Source: Bryopsis sp. KO-2023
Lineage: Eukaryota > Chlorophyta > Ulvophyceae > Bryopsidales > Bryopsidaceae
DNA: 64,000 nt
Assembly (NCBI GenBank): GCA_030272585.1
Contig: BSYQ01000003.1
Coordinates: forward strand, 3,906,001-3,970,000
Reading direction: 5' to 3'
Position numbers and translations under genes: made by a program. The notes beneath the pieces were generated by a model, which saw only the letters and a program-made list of their open reading frames with translations, did no database searches and was not told the origin of the DNA. Within the stretch, counting starts at the first letter, position 1. The number at the start of each line of letters is the position of its first letter. Below, in pieces: positions 55,371 to 64,000 of the stretch.

Positions 55371-56064
55371 AACTACTTGTGTGTCTCGGTGTTATATCCA
55401 CCATACTTTGCTCGAACTGCTTTTCTTTTCAGCTCACGTAAATAGCACTGCGTGCTCCGTTAGCAGCGATCTCACAGAAAGCTGACACCTCTGCGGCCGC
55501 GCACGTGAGCTTACTGAGGGTTGAAGCATACGTCCTGTTTTTTTTTTGGTTTTTTTTGAGGGAGTTGCATCGATATTGCTGGGTTGGAGGATCCTCCTCT
55601 TTCCAAAAAAGACAAGAGGGGACTTAAGTGATATTAAGTGAATGGACCTTCTACGTGGATTGAGACCATACAGAGTTTGTGAGCCCGCAGCCTATATCTT
55701 TTTGTTGCCCAAGGGTGCAATCCTGATCTTTTCACTATATACATACATATATTTTATCGCACAGATAGTCTTAGGTACTGGCTGGGTTGCGGGCAAATAA
55801 GGGGGGGGGGGGGGGGGGGCACTCAGGCACAAGCACAGCACAGCACAGTAGGCTATCATGAAAACTCGGTAGTGTAATTCGACCTCAAGCAGAAATAATT
55901 TCTTGCAATGAAGTCTCTACATTTCCACAACATTCCATATCAAGTCTTTTCGTCGAAGCATCAAACCCCCTGCAGAACGATGGAGCATCGCAAGTCACAT
56001 CCCTAGCTTCCTTCCGGCTCAGGGAAATGAAAAAGCAGACAGACTCCCAGAAAAAAACTTCAAA
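55371..56064. other. Intergenic, with a G run
   Basis: A G run of about 21 bases at 55799-55819 and a T run near 55539. No gene was seen; the right end is the 3' flank of the MT-A70-like gene. Confidence 0.5.
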
Positions 56065-58134
56065 TCATCCACTCTCTGAAGTTCGTTCGCCGATCTCGCA
56101 CATGTGCACCCAGCCCGGTCGAGCCGACTCCGAGTCTGACCAAAGCTCCAAGAATTTGCCTTTCCCTTGAGGCAACATCGTTTCCAAACTCTGGTACACC
56201 TGCTCCGGCACTTTCCAGTCGACCGATTTCCCCGCTTGAACCGTGTCCAAAATCACATCGGAGGAGCGCTGATGCCTGATTTCGATGTCTTTCCCCTCCC
56301 CGTCTTTCCGGAAAATGTACAGTGTCAAATGGGACACCCTGGCTAGATCGCTATCGTCCAGAACCACCTGGTTGTTCGCCTGCAGAATCACCCATGTCAG
56401 ATTTTCCACGTAAGTGTATTTCAGGGAGGCCATCAGGGACCACACCGCTTGGATGTACTCCTTCTTCAGCCAGATGAAAATGAATCCATGCGGATTCAAT
56501 CGGAGCATGGGGATTTTGGCTAAACGAGACACTTTGCGTTTGGTGTCGCCGGGCAACTCCCAGCCGGAATTGATTAGCACCCCGATGAATTTTCTGTAAT
56601 GGGCGGAGAGATTCGCTGAGGTCAAGTCTTCGTGGTGGTGGCATTGTGTAGCGGCTGCTTCGTCAGGGTCGCTCGCATCAGCTGATACACCGGATGGAGC
56701 TTTATGATATCAGAAATCAGAATTTGAATGCAGCAAAAGGCTACTTTTTGTTCGGAAATTCTTGAATGTCGGCTAATTCTGCCCACTACGGAACAGGTTC
56801 ATCTCAACTTCCCTGGCTAACTATATATATTCTTTAAAATATGCATATATTTCAGAATATTGTTCACAAATATGATCCTAAGTGATCAAATTTCAGGAGC
56901 AACACAAAAATTGGAAGGTGATATCGAGTGTTGGAAAATCATGAGAAAATCAACTTTCTCTGATGGTTGTTTGTGGATGTGGCATTGAATGAGTTTCCCC
57001 AATGTACCGTGCTTTGAGTGGCGGCTTGCCTGAGTCCACCAGCCGCTTGGGTATGCCCAAAGGCTTTATGGTCCTCCCCCATGACAACGGAAGAAGCTTC
57101 GGCACTTGCAGTTTGATCACGCCCTGATTCGACATCCCAGTTTTCTTTCGAATCCGAAGCATTGTTCCAGCCCCTGCAACCGAAAAAAGAAATCAACGAA
57201 TTAGACAGTTGCATCACGTTTTTTTTTTCAAATTGTTGGTGAATTAAGAAGGAAAACACGACTGCCCTCGACTTGCTCATTGGATGTGTTACAGAAAAGT
57301 TTCGTTTTGATTTTTTCATCCATCCATGAAAGAAAGGGATATTCAACAATATTCTTCAATATTCTTTAATAATCTTTGGGTATTTTTTTATATCCAATTG
57401 TATTACATCGAGCCTGGAAGCCCCATGTATGCTAATATGGGCCTCAGCCAGGTGATTTTCCAAAATTGTTGAGTGAAAATGTTCTATTTTGAGTTTCCGA
57501 GTTTCATAAAGGAGCTGTCCGACTGCCCCAGTAAACACACACACACACCAGAATCTGGCAAAAGCTGGTAAGACTGCGCTCTTGCTCTGCCCTCCTGTTT
57601 CCTGCCGCGAATTTTTCCCTTGTTCGTCGCCACCGTCACATCCGCTCCGTCGTCGTCATAGAATCCCTCGTCGTCTTCCGACAAGAAAAACTCTTCGTCG
57701 CTGCAAAAAACGTCAGCGACGTCTTCCCCGAATTCTTGCCGAAGAAGCGCTTCATCCCTGGCCATTGCGCTCTTCACCGTAAACATGCTCGTCCTATTAA
57801 ACACCTCCGCCAGCTGCTCGTCGTTCAGCAGGCCATCTCCGCCATCTTCTTCCCCTCCCGAAGCCCCTTTCAACTCCTGCGCGCTCGGTTCCGCACCATC
57901 TTCTGGAGTTTTTTCAGGGTTATCCTCAGAAGAATCCTTTACAGCCGTGGATTCGGTTGCGGCCTTCGGCCGAGCGTCCGTCAGCACCTTGTCCAGCTCC
58001 TCAAACTTTTTCATGATCATCTCGGGCGTTTCGTTGTCTTCGACGTAGCCGACATAATGTGCGTTGCTGGGAACGCGAAAGCGATTCCTCGCGAGACGCC
58101 GCGACGAGCGTCGTGGAGCTTCGTCGTCATCCAT
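56065..58134 (-). CDS. MT-A70-family protein, divergent, no DPPW motif seen
   Basis: Minus-strand exons 58134-57549, 57173-57030 and 56699-56065 (or from 56681) give 454 (or 448) residues in frame. Exon 1 is an acidic N-terminal region (MDDDEAPRRSSRRLARNRFR; FCSDEEFFLSEDDEGFYDDD). The C-terminal third matches the MT-A70 fold: HYRKFIGVLINSGWELPGDT, MLRLNPHGFIFIWLKKEYIQ, YVENLTWVILQANNQVVLDD, then KFLELWSDSESARPGWVH, which parallels the LELFaR...RPGW end of the family. The catalytic D/N-PP-W motif expected upstream is absent, as in structural partners such as METTL14 or the ciliate MTA9 type. Intron 2 appears to use a GC donor. RNA or DNA N6-adenine methylation complexes are likely contexts; which one is unknown. 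Confidence 0.65.
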
Positions 58135-58496
58135 TTTGCTTCCCCAGCAAGATGTGTGTGGCGATCCCTACGGAGAGAGCACTCCCTTTTTTGCGCTAAC
58201 CACGACTCGAAATCGAACGTTCGTTTCTAGTATGCGTCGGCTTCGGTGCGAATGCGAAAAGGCACGCCACTCTCTCGTCGAAGCCCTTGGTGTTGGAAAG
58301 AACAGAAACTACAAAACACGGAAAAAGAATGCCACCATTTAATAATATTACGAGAAAATTCGACTGATCGTTGACTTTCAACTTCAACCACTTTTCTTAT
58401 CTTTCCCCCAGCACATGTTTTTGTAGTCTGCACATCCACACGAACGAAAGTGTATCCTTTTTCAACAGGGACATTTTTTCTTAACGATTGTTTACG

Positions 58497-61331
58497 ATGC
58501 AAAGCTCGCTTTTCTTCACCCGATCGAGTGGGGCCGTCGCCATGGTGGTCCGACCTCGCCAACCGTGGCGACTGCATAGAAGTCCACTCCCTGCCGTGAT
58601 GCGCAGTCACGCAGTCGTCAGTGGTGGAATTGACGTCAGAGGGTGCTCCAGAACTAGAGGGACTACGATAGTGAGGGCCCAGGCCGGATCGAGCGGAGAG
58701 GAAAACCGCTTGGTGAGAGGGATGGGGTTTCCCACCCCTTTCTTGTTACTGTCGAAAGAAAAGCTGAATATATCTATTTAAAGAAAAATGTCATTTTTTT
58801 GCTGCTGCCCTGCTCAGAAAAAAAAAAACAAAAAAAAGAGGATTTTTTCATCATGGAAGTTTTACTGGCAGGATTCAAAGATTAGGGATGTGCTCATCAA
58901 TCAGGAATACAATAAGATGCCTAATCTTTTTCCTTTTCTTTTTTTTTTTTGGGGGGGGGGAAGGGGGGGTCGATTACATCGATCGTTGATTCCTAACGAA
59001 CATTGAATAGGAAAAAAAGGAAGATATGAGCCCCCTTCCCCCTGAAACTCTGAAAAGCTGGTATTGAATTTCTGCTGTGGTTTTCATTACATGTCGTCAG
59101 ATAAATTGTTACATTTTGAGTCGCAACCATCAGATCAGATGGATATCTTTCTAGAAGGAAAAGAACGCAAAAATACACAGAGAAGGAGATATATTTCGTT
59201 GTTTTTGTTGTTTCTGCATGATTCTCTTTAGGCCCCGGTCGAGCCCCGAACTCCTTTTGGAGAAATGCTGACGTATTATCTCAAGATGGAGCCTCAGCTG
59301 TTCAAAACGGCGGTGGAAGATCAACTCAATCACCTAAAAGACGAAATCGAAGCTCAAAAAGCAAAGGATGAGGCCGCAAAAGAATTGCAACAGGCCGAAG
59401 AGGGAGCCGACAAGTCCGAATTGATTCTATACCAGTGAGTGCCCTCGTTCGAAATCAACCTCACGATGCAATATCTACTTGCTTTAACTCTTCGACAGGG
59501 GGGGGGGTGGGGGGTTTCTTTTGGTGAATAATCAGATCTGGATTTTGCCCAAACTTTTCCGGAGCACATTTCAAGTGATCTATCAGAAAGGCTATTCTGT
59601 GTGTTTCATTAGTGGGATTGGGTCGATCCATGTGTGTGTGTGTGTGTGTGTGTGTTTGTGCAGGCGAATGGAAGAAATGCGCAAAAGAGAACTGAAAGCC
59701 ACCCTTGAGGATTTGATGTACATCTCAGTGTTGGAGAAGTTCGTCGAATTGAACATCGATATGATGCCCAGAATCGATGGTGGGCGTGCATGCTTCCCGC
59801 CAAAACCTCACTCAAAACATGAACCAATCAACACTATGGGGCAGCAATATTATTGCTTTTCAGGGATCCTTTCCAGAGATGAGCCATCAAATGGGTGTAG
59901 TAGAATCAACTCTTTCTTATGTTTCGTGTGTATATTTTTTTTCGCAGATAATGTCCAGCCGACCACAAATTTGTCAGCACTCACCGAAGGAGTTCATTCA
60001 AAAGAGGCGATTGAGCTTGTGAAGGAGCATGTTCTTTCTGTAATGGGCCCGGCGGCAATGGCATTCAGCCAAGCACAAGTCAGACTCAGTAAGCTGCAAA
60101 TGGCGCAGGTAGGTGGACTCACTCATTAGGTCACACTTTTTCTGGGTTTTCTGGAAAGTAAATACAGAGGGGGAGTCTTTTTGCTGATCGAAAAAGACAG
60201 TATAGGTTTATTTGTTTTGTACGCACAGAAACAACTACATGCAACAAACCCCAAACCCACGCACAGATATATTCAAACAGGTGCTTAGCTCTGTACCAAG
60301 ACTTAGCGGGCAGTGCATTGATCAGGTGTATGCAGCCTCAGTCATGTTCGGATACTTCCTTCGACGAGTAGACAAGCGATTCCAGTTGGCACAAAGCTTT
60401 GGGATGCTGCCGGATGATCAGGAGGATGCTGCCCAAACGCTGGAAAAGCTTTTCAACGAGGTCCGACATTTCTTGTCATTGCTTCAGTTCCTTGGGTTTC
60501 GTTATTTATGTCCGTTGGGCAAAAAAAACCTCGTAGCTCTTTTCAGTTAAAAGAAGGTTGCAAAAATGCAGTTTTTTCTTTCGACCTGGATGCCATGTGC
60601 ATATTGAATCCCTGAACATTGAGTCTATCTGGTGAATTGATGTTCTATATATTGCATAATTCTCGTGTGAAAAACCAGGCTGCCAGTGCTGCCAGTAGTG
60701 ATGACTTGGATTCGCCCAGCACGTCTTCCTCTTCGTCAGGTGCGGGGTCTGGCAGCTCGGCGGGGATCGGCCAGAAAAAGAGCCCCCTGAGGAAATATGT
60801 TGAAAGTTTTGACGAGGAAACCATGAAGGAAATGGCGAGGATGGTGTCCAAAGAGGGGTCCGATCTGGTGGAACGCCAAACGGTTGGCCTCTTTGGAGAT
60901 ATCAAAACGCTTCAGCAAGAAATGCAGGTATATTTAAGCAGGATTGAATGAATGAACGGAAACGCTGATAGATATTGCTTTGTTGCTCGATGTACCGTAG
61001 ATATTGCATTCAGTGTGGTTAATGCCAGTTTTTTTAATAATCATTTCCAAGGGTTCATTGTTTTTGCCCCCTCTTGCAGGAAGCTGTTGGAACCGATATT
61101 ATGTCGGTGGAGGATTTGATGCAAAAAGTGGAATCAGCAGTGGAAAGTGGGGCCGTCGAAACTATAGTCATCACAGTCGGAACTCAGAGAAGGGCTGTGC
61201 TGGAGGCGGTAGCTTTCGGCACTTTCCTGAGGGATGTCGAAACTTGGGTGGAAAACGATTACGGGCTCTTGACTGCACTGCCACCCCCCGATTTCACTAT
61301 GGGTCCCGGGGGCCCTGGACCCGTTGCTTGA
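58497..61331 (+). CDS. DUF760 chloroplast protein (UV-B-induced At3g17800-like)
   Basis: Seven exons: 58497-58712, 59232-59434, 59664-59779, 59948-60108, 60326-60460, 60679-60927 and 61080-61331, 1332 nt in frame, 443 residues. Exon 1 is a transit-peptide-like N-terminus (MQSSLFFTRSSGAVAMVVRP) rich in Arg, Ser and Val. The DUF760 region follows: FGEMLTYYLKMEPQLFKTAV, EDLMYISVLEKFVELNIDMM, ASVMFGYFLRRVDKRFQLAQ and SPLRKYVESFDEETMKEMAR. Plant homologues are chloroplast proteins of unknown biochemistry, one of them UV-B induced. A Ser/Gly-rich linker near residue 285 is variable. The acceptor of exon 3 follows a (GT)n run. It is head to head with the MT-A70-like gene, 362 bp apart. Confidence 0.88.
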
Positions 61332-62631
61332 GTTCATGTGGTTTGAGGAAGATTTTGACGATGGCACAGAGATGTTCGAAACCGTAGTTTGGGTCCATTG
61401 CCCAATTTTGATATTTGTTTGTGCGTGGGGAAGGGGGGCAAGAAGTAAGTTGAAAAGAAGATGTGATATCGAACACATGAGCGCTGCGACATATATTTGT
61501 GCCGCCTCTGAGACAAGGTTTTCCCGGGGCACTCTGTGGATAAAGGAGACAAATTGACTGCTGGAGAAGCCGAAGGGGCAGCCACAGAGGTGAAAGTAGC
61601 TAACCGGCTTGCAAGTGCGGTGGGGTAAAACGATTGGTTATTGCTGCCTCCGGATCATCCACACTAGGATGGCTGATATTTATGATTAGCCACTCACAGC
61701 CTCCTAGTCAGTCGGGATAGTGAAAGCACTGGGAGCTGGTATGCTGGGGAGTTAGTCTGGTCGACTCGAGGATGTTATTTAAGGTGGACATTGACACTTG
61801 GTTGTAAGCTTTGATTCTTCGTGACTTTTCTCGTAAGGTGAAAAGTAGGTAGTTTTTTTGTGTTTTTTGTTCTCCTTCCAAAAAACCAGATATATTAAGT
61901 CATAGAAATCCACAGATATCTGATTCAAAAAAAAAAAAAAGAGAAACACTCCCAACACTCATATTTACTCAAATATATATACTTTGTTGTATTTAGATTT
62001 GGATATCTGTGTTGGTGAATATTCGTGTAATCGATATAAATTCAAAAGAACCTGTCGTTATGTTGAAACTCATACAACAGTGACTTTCAAAAAGGTGAAA
62101 AACGAACAATATGGATAGTTTTTATCCTTTCTACTGTCGTACAATCACGATACCAACTTTGTGGGTACAGCAAACCCAAATTGTTCGTTTGCCACTGCTT
62201 CAAACATTTCGGGAATGAGCGCTGTGACATTTTTGAGATTCACAACCAAAATCTTGAGCGCCGACCATACGAAAAAGTAATAAATCAAACTAGCAACTTG
62301 TGGTTTTATTAATTTGCGAGTTTATTGAGGGTCCACTCAGCCGCACATTGTTTCAGCAGCGCTGCAAGCTGGGGGGGGGGGGGGTTGTATCCAGTTGCGG
62401 AGACGGTTTGTTCTGGGTAATTCTCGACACCATCTCAACTCGGCCTGGGGAACATAAGACGGCGGCTTTTGTCGTGGAAAATAAATAAGTAAATAGTAGT
62501 TTACTTCGACTTTGCGTGTGTCTCCCAAAAGTCCTGAAGGTGCTCCAAGTTTTACAAGGCTCAACACGCACACCGCGAAATGTTTCCTCCACTGTCGCTT
62601 GATATTTTTACCGCGGACGTCACGTAACACG
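61332..62631. other. No gene seen
   Basis: AT-rich DNA with no recognised coding region, RNA gene or mobile element. There is a G run near 62371-62383. Confidence 0.45.
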
Positions 62632-62785
62632 GCCTTAGCTATATAGCTATTGGTTTCCCAGGCGTTCGCAAAAAACGTTGCTCAACGAGTCATTTTTGAA
62701 TGCGACATGTGTTTTCTGGGGAGTAGCTGCGGCCACGGAACTGAAAGGGGCCGTTGCAAAAAGTCGGACGTATTCTTTCCTTCTT
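62632..62785 (+). repeat. Dispersed repeat family, copy 2
   Basis: The plus-strand counterpart of 55045-55202 (CCTTAGCTATA, CCAGGCGTTCGC, GGGGAGTAGCTGCG, GTTGCAAAAAGTCGGACGT). Similarity may continue weakly to about 62880 (GGTTGGTTTG). A short frame through it (CKKSDVFF) is shared with copy 1 but is too short and gapped to call a protein. Confidence 0.75.
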
Positions 62786-62954
62786 CGAGTTCACAGCAAT
62801 CACGGAGTTTGATGAGAGCCACTCGAGAAGCTGGGGTTGGTTTGCTTCGCGGTTTGGATCGAAAACGCGAGGTTGCAACGAAATGTGATCAACTGGGTTT
62901 GGATTTTATTTGTTAGTGGAAACTTTTGGAGGTTTTCATCGCAAAAAATTCGCT

Positions 62955-63230
62955 CACTTGCAACCCACTTGCAACCCACTTGTCGCTGTCACTTGCATGC
63001 AAATAATACAGCAAATGGCCACTTGCGGGCAAGTGGATTGCAAGTGACACGGCCACTTGCAGAGTCATTTGCGTGCAAGTGGTTGGTAACGCCCACAAGC
63101 ACTTGCTGTATCACTTGCATGCAAGTGGCTCCCACTTGTTGTATCGCTTGCGTGCAAGTGGGTGCTCACTTGCTGTATCACTTGCGTGCAAGCGGGTACT
63201 CACTTGCCGGCCCGCTTGCTCGCAAGTGAG
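62955..63230. repeat. Array of CACTTGC/GCAAGTG words
   Basis: About 25 copies of ACTTGC or GCAAGT, many as dyads CACTTGC-NN-GCAAGTG (for example CACTTGCATGCAAGTGG). Also present are partial 30-35 bp repeats with the phrase TGTATCACTTGC. It lies about 170 bp after repeat-family copy 2. Confidence 0.85.
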
Positions 63231-64000
63231 AAATCTGTGTAGGATGAATCACCCAATCATTTTCTCAATCGAACTATTACAACATCATGCTAAGACAAAT
63301 GGATTCAATCAACTACATTAACAAACATCCACACCCATCCATTACAATCTCATTGAGAGACAAATGCATCTATCGCATACAATCGAATATCAAATCCCCA
63401 GGCTGCCAGGAGTCGAACCCAGCCCTGTGCCACATGCCTCTTCTATATGTTTCTTCCTCTTTCCCACAAACCATCCATTTATAGGAGTATAACTCCCTCT
63501 CCCCCTTTTACCGAAATCTGCCTTTCAAAATCATGAAAGATCGGATAATTCTTCAAAATCGATCAGCACGAATCCAGTTTACCACAATCCCTCCCGACCA
63601 ACCCCAAAGCTGCAGTTGTTGGGACAAGGTTGGGGTCGTTTTTCCACAGAAACCGGCTCCGATCTGCAGCCCTCGCAGTTGTTGAATTTCCCTGCTGAAC
63701 TGAGACCCATCACCTGATCACCTGAGGCTGTTCATCTACGAAAGCTCCTGCTGGCGGCAGAATTCATTTTCCAGCGCTGGTTGCTGTTGCTCGGAAAGTA
63801 CAGACATTGGTGTCGCCAATGTCTGTACACCTCTCCAGGATCGTCCATTTATTGTACATGGCTTTTTGTCTTTTTTAGAAAGTTTTTCTGTTTCAGGCAT
63901 CGAACATGCTGTGCTTCATGGCAGCATTCTTGAAAATCATTCAGAATGTGGATTCTGGGACATCCTCAGCCCGGCACACATCCCACCCTTTGCAGCCTCC
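63231..64000. other. Window end: tRNA-like fragment, hairpin, possible exon start
   Basis: A minus-strand box B (GGTTCGACTCC, 63409-63419) lies in a tRNA-like T-arm. A perfect hairpin is at 63798-63828. At 63899 a good acceptor (TTTCTGTTTCAG) precedes an open frame to the window edge, possibly the start of an exon whose gene continues outside. Confidence 0.4.
63798..63828. repeat. Perfect 13-bp hairpin
   Basis: GTACAGACATTGG, a 5-base loop TGTCG, then CCAATGTCTGTAC, with no mismatch. No T run follows, so it is not an obvious RNA polymerase III terminator. Confidence 0.9.

Noticed and set aside
62650..62916. Small protein shared with 54925-55164 (CKKSDVFF)
   Set aside because: The shared peptide follows from DNA similarity of the repeat family. 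The frames diverge and contain indels elsewhere.

Overview
The window is nuclear DNA of a photosynthetic, probably flagellated eukaryote. Spliceosomal introns are everywhere (GT-AG, plus two apparent GC-AG). Several genes are typical of plastid-bearing lineages: carotenoid isomerase, a DUF760 protein like plant At3g17800, and a phosphoglucomutase/phosphomannomutase with a transit-like N-terminus. A trichohyalin-plectin-homology coiled-coil protein suggests cilia. The carotenoid isomerase is very plant-like, so a green or streptophyte alga is my best guess; that is inference. Introns and intergenic DNA are full of long A/T and G/C homopolymer runs.

Layout. 1-3889 is a nest of LTR retrotransposons: the 3' end of a chromodomain Ty3/gypsy element (to 1163) sits inside the reverse transcriptase of a second element (1164-3889). 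3.9-5.1 kb holds an orphan coiled-coil ORF and a palindromic GCTTGC array. 5.4-7.5 kb has exons of a probable PIN-domain gene. 7.9-9.5 kb has a tRNA-like fragment, a second GCTTGC array and a pogo/Tc1-like deletion derivative. 10.8-11.5 kb is a small three-exon gene. 14.1-15.6 kb is a nucleolar FKBP; 16.9-20.6 kb carotenoid isomerase; 21.6-23.3 kb a tail-anchored coiled-coil protein; 24.5-26.5 kb the TPH-like protein; 27.1-28.3 kb an ankyrin protein. Dolichol kinase (minus, 32209-29824) and a plastid-type phosphohexomutase (plus, 32436-35649) are head to head across 226 bp. Mpv17/PMP22 follows at 36.8-38.6 kb. 38.6-43.3 kb is low-complexity DNA. A minus-strand gene of unknown function lies at 43.4-45.3 kb.

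45798-52494 is a structurally complete LTR retrotransposon with identical 177-bp LTRs and a 4-bp target duplication. Its single gag-pro-pol frame is broken by a 1025-bp non-autonomous element with 13-bp terminal inverted repeats and an 8-bp target duplication. That insert contains two head-to-head tRNA-like arms flanked by CGATCA/TGATCG arrays. 53-56 kb is mostly repeats and orphan exon-like pieces. An MT-A70-like gene (minus, 58134-56065) is head to head with the DUF760 gene (plus, 58497-61331). The end of the window holds another repeat-family copy, a CACTTGC array and a tRNA-like fragment.

The most unusual feature is a set of five arrays of short self-complementary words. The word differs between the CGATCA, GCTTCC and CACTTGC loci and is shared by the two GCTTGC loci. 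At least one array lies inside a bona fide transposable element. Splice models were built by eye from reading-frame phase, splice sites and family knowledge. In most of them the summed exon lengths are divisible by three, which supports the models; no RNA evidence was available.
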